Below, piece by piece: positions 19,070-28,156 of a stretch of 64,000 bases of DNA. The stretch is from NCBI GenBank assembly GCA_945861265.1, contig CAMAUC010000007.1, forward strand, positions 1 through 64,000, written 5' to 3'. The notes under the pieces are model-generated. The model did not search any database. It worked only from the letters and a program-made list of their open reading frames with translations, and was not told where the DNA came from. Position 1 is the first letter of the stretch. Each line of letters begins with the position of its first letter. The translations under genes and the position numbers were made by a program. Source of the stretch: Rhizobium sp. Q54. Its GTDB lineage: Bacteria; Pseudomonadota; Alphaproteobacteria; Rhizobiales; Xanthobacteraceae.

Positions 19070-19171
19070 CATTGTGCGCGGCCGTCGTTTCTTCTCCCTT
19101 GGGAACCAGACGACGGCCAGAATCCTCCACTTCTTGCACAAAGGGCCCCTGCGAAGGGGCCCTCTTTTTTT
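19070..19171 (+). ncRNA. Candidate trans-acting small RNA with intrinsic terminator
   Basis: TTGTGC/GCACAA closing stem, internal GGCCGTCG/CGACGGCC hairpin with TTCTTCTCCC loop, unpaired AATCCTCC, then AGGGCCCC-TGCGAA-GGGGCCCT-C-T7 terminator; no + strand CDS upstream. Confidence 0.6.
19142..19171 (+). terminator. Rho-independent terminator (orphan on + strand)
   Basis: AGGGCCCC tgcgaa GGGGCCCT C TTTTTTT. Confidence 0.85.
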
Positions 19172-19195
19172 GCCTGCATTCCCGGCGCGAAGCGA

Positions 19196-20155
19196 CTATT
19201 CCAGCCCGCTCGGCACTTTCTTGTTTTCCGAGGTCAGCTTCATGCCGGCGAGTTCTGCCATGGTCTCCGCCATCTTGGCGAAATCCTCGGCGAGGATTTC
19301 CTTGGCGTTCGGCTGCGACAGCGCCTTGCCGATGTGCTGCTGGATGACCTCGCGGGTCGCCGCCGTCACCGGCATCGGCACGTCATATTCGCGGCCGAGA
19401 TCGAGGCCGAGATCGAGATCCTTGCGCAGCAGTTCCGGCGTGAAGGTCGTGGTCCAGTCGAGATTGACCAGCGCCGACGTCTTGTAGGCGGTGAACATCG
19501 AGCCCATGACGCCATTGTTCATGAAGGCGAGGAAGGCGTGGCGCGGCACGCCCATCTTGTTGGCGAGCAGCGTGATCTCGATCAGGTTCTCGATGACGAC
19601 GCCGAGCATGACGTTGTGCGCGATCTTGCAGATGCGCGCCAATTCGCCGTCGCCGACATAGGACACGCCGCGCGGCGCGAAGACTTCGATCACCGGCATT
19701 GCCGCTTTCGCCGCCGCTTCCGGACCGGATACGACCGACGACAGCTTGCCGGCGCTGATGACCCGGGCATTGCCCGACACCGGCGCGCAGACGAATTCGA
19801 CATTGTGCTCCTTGAGACGAGCGCGAATGCGGACCGAATCCTCGACCGAAATCGACGAGCAGTCGACGAAGGTCTTCGGCAGTTTGCCTTTTGCATTGGT
19901 GACGATGCCGTTGGCGCCGAAATAGACTTCTTCGAGGTCCTTGCCCTCCGACACGATGGCAAACAGCATATCGACGCCGGCCAGATCGACAGGCTTGTCG
20001 ACCACCTTGGCGCCGAGCTTGGTCAGCGGTTCGGCCTTGGACTTGGTGCGGTTCCAGATGGAGATGTCGTAACCCGCCGTCGCGAGCCGTTCCGCCATCT
20101 GGTAACCCATGCGGCCGACGCCGATCCAGCCGATTTTTTGAGCATTCTTCGACAT
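19196..20155 (-). CDS. NAD(P)-dependent oxidoreductase, 3-hydroxyisobutyrate dehydrogenase family
   Basis: IGWIGVGRMGYQMAERLATAGYDISIWNRT; FVDCSSIS; substrate motif VSGN. Confidence 0.92.
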   Translation of the reverse strand: MSKNAQKIGWIGVGRMGYQMAERLATAGYDISIWNRTKSKAEPLTKLGAKVVDKPVDLAGVDMLFAIVSEGKDLEEVYFGANGIVTNAKGKLPKTFVDCSSISVEDSVRIRARLKEHNVEFVCAPVSGNARVISAGKLSSVVSGPEAAAKAAMPVIEVFAPRGVSYVGDGELARICKIAHNVMLGVVIENLIEITLLANKMGVPRHAFLAFMNNGVMGSMFTAYKTSALVNLDWTTTFTPELLRKDLDLGLDLGREYDVPMPVTAATREVIQQHIGKALSQPNAKEILAEDFAKMAETMAELAGMKLTSENKKVPSGLE

Positions 20156-20394
20156 CACGAAACTCTCCCGTTCTGGCGTGTTGCGCGCGTCGCGCGCGGC
20201 GGCGCCCATCATGATCTTGGCTGACGCTTTAGCCGTTCCGCCACAAAATCGCCAGAGGGTTTCCCGGAAGGGCCGACATGCTTGTAGTGCCCGATCAAAA
20301 AGCATTATCCTCGTGCTGCCGGTCGAAATGACCGGCGCAATGGCCCACTCAAACGAGGCCAGTCGAAGAAATCGCGGGAGGAGTACCAGCACCG

Positions 20395-21228
20395 ATGCAG
20401 GACGCGGCCTCGACCATTTCCGCTCGCGAAGCGCCCGGCCATTCGCCGGGCCGCGCTGCGAGCCGCTTGCGCAGCATCTGGCGCAATATTTTTCCGTTCA
20501 TTGTCGTCGGCGTGTTGTGGGAGATCGTCGCTATTTCCGGCATATTTCCGGCGCGGCTGTTTCCGACCATCGAGACGGTAGGGCGCACTTTCTTCGCGCT
20601 CACCGCCAACGGCATTTTGCCGCATCATGCCATCGAGACATTGATCCGGCTGTTGTCGGGCTTCGCACTGGCCGGCGTGTTCGGCGTCACCATCGGCATT
20701 CTGATGGGCCGCTCGCGGCTGGCGGAAGATATTTTCCTGCCGCTGGTGTCGATCTGCGCGCCGATTCCCGGCCTCGCTTACACGCCGCTGTTTCTCTTGT
20801 GGTTCGGGCTCGGCAGTTTCTCTTCGATCCTTTTGGTCGGCTTCGTCTCGGCGTTTCCGGTGATCTTCAACAGCTGGACCGGCGTCAAGGCAGTGAAGGA
20901 GATCTGGGTGCGCTCGGCGCATTCGATGGGCGCCGACGACCGCCGCATGTTCACGCATGTGATCCTGCCGGGCGCGCTGCCCTATATTCTCACGGGCTTA
21001 AGGCTCGGACTGGCGCAGGCCTGGCGCGTGCTGGTCGCGGTCGAGATGCTGGCCGCCGTGCCGTGGGGATTGGGCTGGCTGATTTTTGGCGCGCGCAAGT
21101 TTCTCAATACAGATGCGATGCTGGCGGGCATCGTCGTCATCGCGCTGATCGGCCTGCTTCTGGAAAAACTGGTGTTCCAGAAAATCGAGAACTACACCGT
21201 GGTGCGCTGGGGCATGGTGGCGGCATGA
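20395..21228 (+). CDS. ABC transporter permease (SsuC/NMT1-system type)
   Basis: EAA-like loop HSMGADDRRMFTHVILPGALPYILTGLRLGLAQAWRVLVAVEML. Confidence 0.93.
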   Translation: MQDAASTISAREAPGHSPGRAASRLRSIWRNIFPFIVVGVLWEIVAISGIFPARLFPTIETVGRTFFALTANGILPHHAIETLIRLLSGFALAGVFGVTIGILMGRSRLAEDIFLPLVSICAPIPGLAYTPLFLLWFGLGSFSSILLVGFVSAFPVIFNSWTGVKAVKEIWVRSAHSMGADDRRMFTHVILPGALPYILTGLRLGLAQAWRVLVAVEMLAAVPWGLGWLIFGARKFLNTDAMLAGIVVIALIGLLLEKLVFQKIENYTVVRWGMVAA

Positions 21229-22076
21229 CCGAAACGACAATCAACACCGCAGCGACGGCTGGAAAGACCACCAGCGGCGCGGCGATGACCGAGCAGCGCA
21301 AGAGCCGGCGCTCGCTGTGGCGCGCGGCGGTCGTGCTGATCATCGCCGCCTGCTGCTACGAGGCGGTGGCGCGCAGCGGTTATTTCGCGCCGGCCCTGAT
21401 GCCGAAGCTGTCGCTGGTCGCGCAGACACTCGTGACCATGCTGGCCGACGGCACCATGATCGAGCATTCGGTCTTCACGCTGTACCGCGTGATGTTCGGT
21501 TTCCTGCTGGCGGTGCTGGTCGGCCTGCCGCTTGGCATATTGATGGCGCGCTTTGCCGCGGTCGAAGGATTTTTCCTGCCGCTGGTCTCGGCCTTGATGC
21601 CGATCCCGTCTTTCGCGCTGGTGCCATTGTTCATGCTGTGGTTCGGCATCGGCAACCTGACCACGATCCTGATCGTGTTCTACGCCGCGACGTTCCCGAT
21701 GATGTTCAACACCTGGTCGGGCGTGCGCTCGGTCAATCCGTTGTGGCTGCGCGCGGCCGGTGCGATGGGCGCCGACGAGAACGCGTTGTTCTGGAAGGTC
21801 ATCATTCCCGGCGCCTCGCCTTTCATCATCACCGGCCTGCGCCAGGCTTTCTTGCGCGCCTGGATCGCCGTGGTCGGCGCCGAAATGATCGCGGCCTCCG
21901 ACTGGGGGCTCGGCTGGGTCATCTTCGACGCCAAGGAATTTCTCAACACCGACGTCATGCTGGCGGCGCTGGTGGTGATCGGCGGCATCGGCTTCGTGTT
22001 CGAGAAGATGGTTTTCGGCTCGCTCGAGAAGTCGACGATCCAGCGCTGGGGCATGTCGCGCGTAGCCAAAGGCTAA
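21225..22076 (+). CDS. ABC transporter permease (second, paralogous)
   Basis: GAMGADENALFWKVIIPGASPFIITGLRQAFLRAWIAVVGAEMIA; ATGA overlap with upstream gene; listed ORF 20178.. is over-extended. Confidence 0.93.
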   Translation: MTETTINTAATAGKTTSGAAMTEQRKSRRSLWRAAVVLIIAACCYEAVARSGYFAPALMPKLSLVAQTLVTMLADGTMIEHSVFTLYRVMFGFLLAVLVGLPLGILMARFAAVEGFFLPLVSALMPIPSFALVPLFMLWFGIGNLTTILIVFYAATFPMMFNTWSGVRSVNPLWLRAAGAMGADENALFWKVIIPGASPFIITGLRQAFLRAWIAVVGAEMIAASDWGLGWVIFDAKEFLNTDVMLAALVVIGGIGFVFEKMVFGSLEKSTIQRWGMSRVAKG

Positions 22077-22098
22077 AGACAGGAAGGCGAAGAGAGCT

Positions 22099-22872
22099 AT
22101 GGTTCCGATTGCGATCGACAATGTGACGCTCGAATACGACACGCCGGCCGGCAAGGTCACCGGCGTCAAGGATGTCTCGTTCGACATCGGCGCATCGGAA
22201 TTCGTCTGCATTGTCGGGCCGTCCGGCTGCGGCAAATCGACCCTGCTCAATGTCATCGCCGGCTTCCTGGCGCCGGCCGCCGGCGAAATCCGCATAGACG
22301 GCAAGACCGTGAAAGGCCACGGCATGGACCGCGGCGTCGTGTTCCAGGATTTCGCGCAGCTGTTTCCGTGGCGCACCGCGCTCGGCAATGTCTCGTTCGG
22401 GCTGGAGATGAAGGGCATCCCCAAGGCCGAGCGCGACAGAATCGCGCGCGAGCAATTGCGGCTGGTCAAGCTGGAGAAATTCGTCGATTCGTTTCCGCAT
22501 CATCTGTCGGGCGGCATGCAGCAGCGCGTCGCCATTGCCCGCGCGCTGGCCTATGATCCGTCGGTGCTCTTGATGGACGAGCCGTTCGCGGCGCTCGATG
22601 CGATGACGCGCGACGACATGCAATCGCTGCTCGCCGATGTCTGGCGCGCGACGCGCAAGACCGTCATTTACGTCACGCATAATGTCGCGGAAGCGGTCTA
22701 TCTCGCCGACCGCGTCATCGTGATGTCGGCGCATCCCGGCACCGTGCAGGCCGATATCAAAATCGACCTGCCGCGGCCGCGCGATCCGCTCAGCGTCGAA
22801 TTCGTCGAATGCCAGAAGCAACTGATGCGGCACCTCGGCCACAAGGTGAGCGGCAATGGTGTGGGCCATTAA
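22099..22872 (+). CDS. ABC transporter ATP-binding protein
   Basis: GPSGCGKST, LSGGMQQRVAIARAL, LLMDEPFAALD. Confidence 0.95.
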   Translation: MVPIAIDNVTLEYDTPAGKVTGVKDVSFDIGASEFVCIVGPSGCGKSTLLNVIAGFLAPAAGEIRIDGKTVKGHGMDRGVVFQDFAQLFPWRTALGNVSFGLEMKGIPKAERDRIAREQLRLVKLEKFVDSFPHHLSGGMQQRVAIARALAYDPSVLLMDEPFAALDAMTRDDMQSLLADVWRATRKTVIYVTHNVAEAVYLADRVIVMSAHPGTVQADIKIDLPRPRDPLSVEFVECQKQLMRHLGHKVSGNGVGH

Positions 22873-22908
22873 GAAACGCGATTGAACCGACAACAGGGAG
22901 GATCTGCG

Positions 22909-23910
22909 ATGACCACGAACAAGGGCAAGAACTCGGGACTGACACGGCGGCACACGCTGGCGATGGCAGGTGCCGGCGCTCTCGCCGCAGGTTTAGGCAT
23001 GCGGCCGGCCAACGCCGCGCTCGCCACCGTGCGGCAGGGCTATCAGACCAATATGTGGGGCATGCCGACCTATTATCTGCTGCGCTCCGGCCTCTTGGAG
23101 AAGCACGGCGTCAAGTTCGAGGAATTCGCCGTGCCGTCCGGCAACCTCACCATGCAGCAGCAGGTGGCGCGCCAGGTCGATCTCGGCACCTATGCCGGGC
23201 CGTCTTTGTGCCTTGGCCATGACAAAGGCGGGCTGATCGCCATCGCCTATATCGAGAATGTCGGCAAGACGGCGCGCGTGATGGCGCGCAAGGAACTCGG
23301 CTTCACCAAGGTCGAGCAGCTCAAAGGCCTGAAAGTCGCCAACCAGACCGGCTCATCGACCGGCAATATTTTCTCCGACCAGATCGCCACCAAGGCCGGC
23401 TTGAAGAAAAGCGACTGGCAGGAAGTGCGCATGAACACCGACGACATGGCGGCGGCGCTCGCCGCCAAGACCGTCGATGCCATGGTCACGGTCGAGCCCT
23501 ATAACCAGATCGCCGAGGATGACGGCTACGCCAACACGCTGGCGGAGTTCTACGACTTCGACAAGATGCCGGTGTTCATGGCAGCGACGCCGGACTTCGC
23601 GGAGAAGAACCCGGATACGATCGTCGCCTATCTGAAAGCCTGGATCGACGTGTCCAAGGATTTCAAGAACAGCCCCGGCAAGGTCGCCGACCTGATCTTC
23701 GCCTATTACGCATCGAAGGGCTACACGATGTCGAAGGCGACCTTCACCAAGGCGCTCGCCCGCGTCGAGGTCAATCCCGGCTCGCCGGCCGAGTTCGGCC
23801 CCTATATGCAGAAGCAGGCCGAAATCTTGCTGGGTGAAAAGAAGATCAAGGCGATCCCGGACTGGAAGACCGTGCTGCGCGGCGATTTCTTCAAGCAAGC
23901 GAGCGCGTGA
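22909..23910 (+). CDS. ABC transporter substrate-binding protein (NMT1-like, Tat/Sec signal)
   Basis: LTRRHTLAMAGAGALAAGLGMRPANAALATVRQGYQTNMWGMPTYYLLRSGLLEKHGVKFEEF. Confidence 0.92.
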   Translation: MTTNKGKNSGLTRRHTLAMAGAGALAAGLGMRPANAALATVRQGYQTNMWGMPTYYLLRSGLLEKHGVKFEEFAVPSGNLTMQQQVARQVDLGTYAGPSLCLGHDKGGLIAIAYIENVGKTARVMARKELGFTKVEQLKGLKVANQTGSSTGNIFSDQIATKAGLKKSDWQEVRMNTDDMAAALAAKTVDAMVTVEPYNQIAEDDGYANTLAEFYDFDKMPVFMAATPDFAEKNPDTIVAYLKAWIDVSKDFKNSPGKVADLIFAYYASKGYTMSKATFTKALARVEVNPGSPAEFGPYMQKQAEILLGEKKIKAIPDWKTVLRGDFFKQASA

Positions 23911-23948
23911 CCCCCGGTGACGGCGGCACCTATAATGGTCTAAACCTC

Positions 23949-23975
23949 AAGCCGGCGCATTCGCGCCGGCTTTTT
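23949..23975 (+). terminator. Rho-independent terminator
   Basis: AAGCCGGCGC attc GCGCCGGC TTTTT. Confidence 0.85.
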
Positions 23976-24007
23976 CCTTACCGCAATCGCGATCCACGGA
24001 GACGTCA

Positions 24008-25249
24008 ATGTCTGCTGCCCACAATCCGCTCAATCAAAAAACCGAGTCGGTCAGCTGGAATTTCAACCTGCTGTCGCAAAACAATCTCGGCGGCTTCGGC
24101 GGCATGGGCGAAGGCATCGCGATCCAGCTCGCCAAGGATGGCCGCCGCATCGCCTGGCTGGCGCATGAAAGTGCGCCGAAGAATTTCACCGGCGTCGACG
24201 TCTCCGATCCGCGCAATCCGAAAGTGATCGTGCAGACCGACCTGCCCAACATGCAGATGCGCTCGAACTCGCTCGATCTGTCCGGCGATATCCTCGCCGT
24301 CGCCTACCAGACGCAGAAAACCGGCATGAAGCCCGCCGGCCTCGAACTGTTCGACGTGTCGGTGCCGGAAAAGCCGCGCTCGATCTCGTTCTTCGACTGC
24401 TCGGGCCCGCATTCGCGCGGCGTGCACCAATTGTGGTTCTGCGACGGCGAATATGTCCACATGGCGGCGGGCGCGCCCGACTTCAATCCGAGCCACCCGA
24501 ACGACGACCAGTTCTACCGCTGCATTGACGTGCGCGATCCGTCGAAGCCGAAGGAAGTCGGCCGCTGGTGGATGCCCGGCACCTCAGTGACCGACAACAT
24601 CGCGCCGCCGCCGCGCCACCCGCTCGACAAGGGCTATCGCGCGCACAACACCAATGTCTATCCGCAGCGGCCGGACCGGCTGTATCTCTGCTACATCGAC
24701 GGCGGCATGTTCGTCATGGACATCGCCGACAAGGCCAATCCGAAAGTGATCTCGCACTGGACCAACTCGCCACCTTACACCGGCTTCATGCACACGGCGG
24801 TGCCGCTGTTCGACCGCAACCTGATGCTGGTCACCGACGAGTCGACCGAGGACAATGCGCTCGACTGGCCGAAGCTGATCTGGATGTTGGACGCGCGCGA
24901 CGAGCAGCATCTGGTGCCGATCGCCACCTGCCCGCTGCCGCCGGTCGACGCCTACAAGGATCGCGGCGGCCGCTTCGGCGCGCACAATATTCACGAGAAT
25001 GTGCCGGTGCCGTCGTCGTTTCAGTCCGACCAGATCGTGTTCGGCACGTTCTTCAACGGCGGCTTGCGCGCTTACGACATTTCAAATGCGTATCAGCCGA
25101 AGGAAATCGCAGCCTTCGTGCCGCCAGCGCCGAACGGCTCCAAGATCGGCTCGATCCAGCTCAACGACGTCTATGTCGACGAGAACCAGATCGTCTATAC
25201 GGTCGACCGGTTTTCCGGCGGTTTGTATATTTTGGAATGTGATTTCTAA
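24008..25249 (+). CDS. LVIVD repeat-like beta-propeller protein
   Basis: Repeated FDVSVPEKPRSIS / IDVRDPSKPKEVG / MDIADKANPKVIS / YDISNAYQPKEIA motifs. Confidence 0.82.
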   Translation: MSAAHNPLNQKTESVSWNFNLLSQNNLGGFGGMGEGIAIQLAKDGRRIAWLAHESAPKNFTGVDVSDPRNPKVIVQTDLPNMQMRSNSLDLSGDILAVAYQTQKTGMKPAGLELFDVSVPEKPRSISFFDCSGPHSRGVHQLWFCDGEYVHMAAGAPDFNPSHPNDDQFYRCIDVRDPSKPKEVGRWWMPGTSVTDNIAPPPRHPLDKGYRAHNTNVYPQRPDRLYLCYIDGGMFVMDIADKANPKVISHWTNSPPYTGFMHTAVPLFDRNLMLVTDESTEDNALDWPKLIWMLDARDEQHLVPIATCPLPPVDAYKDRGGRFGAHNIHENVPVPSSFQSDQIVFGTFFNGGLRAYDISNAYQPKEIAAFVPPAPNGSKIGSIQLNDVYVDENQIVYTVDRFSGGLYILECDF

Positions 25250-25320
25250 TCACCCTCGTTCGCGCAACAAACTCCGTTCGTTCCCGAGCAAGCGGGGATG
25301 AACGGTGATATAGTGCGTGC

Positions 25321-26325
25321 ATGAACCAGGTATTTCCTTCAGCAAGCACCGGCCCGTTCGGCCGCAGGCTCAAGCGCGCGCGCGGCGCCAAGGTGCCGGC
25401 GACGGTACTGACCGGCTTTCTCGGCGCCGGGAAAACCACGCTGCTGAAGCGATTTCTGGAATCCCCGGAGGGCGCCGGCACCGCCGTCGTCATCAATGAA
25501 TTCGGCGAAACCGGAATCGACGACGCGCTGGTGCGCGGCAGCGCCGACGAGACCGTGCTGATCGGCAATGGCTGCCTGTGCTGCATCGCCCGCACCGATC
25601 TGCAGGAAACGTTGCGCGGGCTTCTGGTCGAGCGCGAGCGCGGCGAACTGCCCGACTTCAAGCGCATCGTCATCGAGACCTCGGGGCTGGCCGATCCGTC
25701 GCCGATCCTGCAGACCTTCGCCACCGACCGCGCACTGGGCGAGGCTTTCTATCTCGAACTGGTGGTGACGGTCGCTGATGCGGCGACCGGCGCGGCGACG
25801 CTCGAATGGTCATCGGAAGCCCGCAAGCAGGCGATCCTCGCCGACCGTATCATTGTCAGCAAATCCGACATCGCCAATGCCGAACCCTTGCGGGCGCGCC
25901 TGCGCGCACTCAATGCCGGCGCGGAAATTATCGAAGCGAGCAACGGCGCGGTCGATCCGAAAAGCTTTACCGAGCCGGGCGACGGTCAACGCAATTTATT
26001 TGTCGCCGAGGCCGAGCACAGTGACGGCATATCGAGTTTCACGCTCACTTTCGACGCGCCGATGCTCTGGACCGTGTGGCTGCGCGCGATGGACACCTTG
26101 ATGGCGATGCGCGGCAGCGATCTATTGCGCGTGAAAGGCTTTCTTGCCGTCGAAGGCTGCGCCGGGCCCGTCGTCGTGCAGTTCGTGCAGCATCTGGCGC
26201 ATCCGCCAGTGGAATTGCAGGCCTGGCCCGATGACAACCGGCAAAGCCGCGTTGTGTTTATTACGCGCGGGGTCGGCGAAAACCAGGTCCGGGATTTGTT
26301 CGCGGCGGTAAAGGCCTTAGCCTAA
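25321..26325 (+). CDS. CobW/COG0523 family GTP-binding protein
   Basis: GFLGAGKTTLLKRFL, GCLCC metal motif, SKSD, CobW_C domain. Confidence 0.93.
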   Translation: MNQVFPSASTGPFGRRLKRARGAKVPATVLTGFLGAGKTTLLKRFLESPEGAGTAVVINEFGETGIDDALVRGSADETVLIGNGCLCCIARTDLQETLRGLLVERERGELPDFKRIVIETSGLADPSPILQTFATDRALGEAFYLELVVTVADAATGAATLEWSSEARKQAILADRIIVSKSDIANAEPLRARLRALNAGAEIIEASNGAVDPKSFTEPGDGQRNLFVAEAEHSDGISSFTLTFDAPMLWTVWLRAMDTLMAMRGSDLLRVKGFLAVEGCAGPVVVQFVQHLAHPPVELQAWPDDNRQSRVVFITRGVGENQVRDLFAAVKALA

Positions 26326-27225
26326 CCGCGCCACGCTCGCCCGCACTTCGCGGATCACATCTGGCACGGCAGCGTCGTTGTTCGGTGCCATGATGTGCAC
26401 GCCGGCGACGCCGGGTATATCGGCGAGCGCGGTTATCGTCTCGACACAGATGGCGCGGCCCTCAGCGAGCGGATCGCTGGCGGCTTCCATGCGCGCGACC
26501 AGCGCATCGGGAATGATCGTGCCGAACAATTTTTCCTTCATCCACATCGCCGACCTGGCCGAACGCAGCGGCGCAATGCCGATAATGATCGAAAGATCCT
26601 TGATGTTGTGTTCGGCGAGCCGCGCCAAATAGCGCCGCACCACATCCGTATCCATACAAAACTGCGTCTGCACGAATTGCGCGCCGGCGGCGATCTTGGC
26701 GGCGAGGCCCTTCGGCTCCCAGCCGGCGGGCGGATCGATCGGGCTGTCGGCGCCGCCCAGCAGGAATTCGGCGCGGCCGGCGACCTTGCGGCCGCTCGGC
26801 AGTTCGCCTTTGTCGCGCAGGTTTCGCGCGGTCTCCAGCAATTGCCGCGCGTCGAGATCGAACACCGGCTTGGCCTCGGGCTGGTCGCCGGCCGACGGAT
26901 CGTCGCCGCGCAGGATCAGCAAATTGCGGATGCCACTCGCCGCCGCCGCGATCAGATCGCTCTGCAAGGCGATGCGATTGCGGTCGCGGCAGGTGAATTG
27001 CAGGATCGGCTCGATGCCCTCTTGCACCAATATCGCCGCCGCCGTGACGCTGCCTAAATGCGGCCGCGCGCCCGCGCCGTCGGTGATATTCACCGCGTCG
27101 GCCATTCCCTTGAGCGGCAGTGCCTTGGCGATCAGCTCGGCGCGGTCGAAGGAGACCGGCGGCGTCACTTCGGCGGTGATGACAAAACGCTTGGCGGCGA
27201 GCTTGGCTTGCAAGGTCATTTCCAT
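26317..27225 (-). CDS. Methylenetetrahydrofolate reductase family protein
   Basis: FVITAEVTPPVSFDRAELIAKAL, FVQTQFCMDTDVVRRYL. Confidence 0.88.
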   Translation of the reverse strand: MEMTLQAKLAAKRFVITAEVTPPVSFDRAELIAKALPLKGMADAVNITDGAGARPHLGSVTAAAILVQEGIEPILQFTCRDRNRIALQSDLIAAAASGIRNLLILRGDDPSAGDQPEAKPVFDLDARQLLETARNLRDKGELPSGRKVAGRAEFLLGGADSPIDPPAGWEPKGLAAKIAAGAQFVQTQFCMDTDVVRRYLARLAEHNIKDLSIIIGIAPLRSARSAMWMKEKLFGTIIPDALVARMEAASDPLAEGRAICVETITALADIPGVAGVHIMAPNNDAAVPDVIREVRASVARLG

Positions 27226-27288
27226 GCCCCCGAAGTCGCAAAATTATGTGGACCTGGCAAGCGCGAATACACTTAACTGTCGGTCCGG

Positions 27289-27311
27289 GCCGCCCACTGA
27301 AGGTGGGCGGC
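27289..27311 (+). promoter_or_regulatory. Leader hairpin upstream of CoA-transferase-fold alpha subunit
   Basis: GCCGCCCAC tgaag GTGGGCGGC ending ~27 nt before ATG. Confidence 0.35.
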
Positions 27312-27337
27312 AGCGGTGTTGTGGCGAGAGGATGGGC

Positions 27338-28156
27338 ATGTCTCAAATCGCGAAATCGCTCGATGAGGCGCTCGACGTCATCGCCGACGGCTGCATGCTG
27401 GTGGTGCCGCGTGAGGTCTCCGGCGTGCCGATGGACGCGACGCGCGCGCTGATAAGGCGCGGCATCCGGCGGCTGCACCTGGTGGCGCTGCCGACGTCGA
27501 GCCTGCAAGCCGACCTGTTGATCGGCGCCGGCTGTGTCGAGACCTTGGAGACCAGCGCGGTCTCGCTCGGCGAATACGGCCCGGCGCCGCGCTTCACCGC
27601 CGCCATTCTCGCCGGCTCGATCAAGATGAAAGACGCCACCTGCCCGGCGCTGCATGCCGCGTTGCAGGCCGCGGAAAAGGGCGTGCCGTTCATGCCGCTG
27701 CGCGGGTTGATCGGCTCCGACGTGTTGAAATACCGCGACGACTGGAAGGTCATCGACAGCCCCTTCGGAGACAACGACCCGATCGTGCTGCTGCCGGCGA
27801 TCAGACCGGACGTGGCGCTGTTTCACGCGGCGATGGCCGACGTCTTTGGCAACATCTGGATCGGCCGTCAGCGCGAACTCGCCACCATGGCGCACGCAGC
27901 GGAAAAGACTGTGGTCACGGTCGATCGTATTCATCCCGGCAATCTGCTCGACAATCCGACATTCGCCGCCGGTACGCTGCCCGGCTTCTATGTCGATCGC
28001 ATCGCGCTGACCGAGCGCGGCGCCTGGCCGCTGCCGCTGCCGGATTACTACGCCGCTGACGCCGCCCATCTGGCCGAATACGCCAGGATGGCGGCGACGG
28101 AGGAAGGCTTTGGCGAGTATCTGGAGAAGTATGTCTATGAGAAGCAGGCGGCCTAA
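27338..28156 (+). CDS. CoA-transferase fold alpha subunit, IpdA-like
   Basis: VPREVSGVPMDATRALIRRGIRRLHLVALPTSS...VPFMPLRGLIGSDVL...; similar layout to IpdA. Confidence 0.8.
   Translation: MSQIAKSLDEALDVIADGCMLVVPREVSGVPMDATRALIRRGIRRLHLVALPTSSLQADLLIGAGCVETLETSAVSLGEYGPAPRFTAAILAGSIKMKDATCPALHAALQAAEKGVPFMPLRGLIGSDVLKYRDDWKVIDSPFGDNDPIVLLPAIRPDVALFHAAMADVFGNIWIGRQRELATMAHAAEKTVVTVDRIHPGNLLDNPTFAAGTLPGFYVDRIALTERGAWPLPLPDYYAADAAHLAEYARMAATEEGFGEYLEKYVYEKQAA

Noticed and set aside
16263-19487. 1074-aa + strand ORF
   Set aside because: Antisense to the chemotaxis, GST, hypothetical and dehydrogenase genes; low-complexity Arg/Gly/His composition typical of GC-rich shadow ORFs; no family resemblance
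20178-22076. 632-aa + strand ORF as a single long permease
   Set aside because: N-terminal part is the wrong frame across permease 1; true permease 2 starts at 21225 with an ATGA overlap
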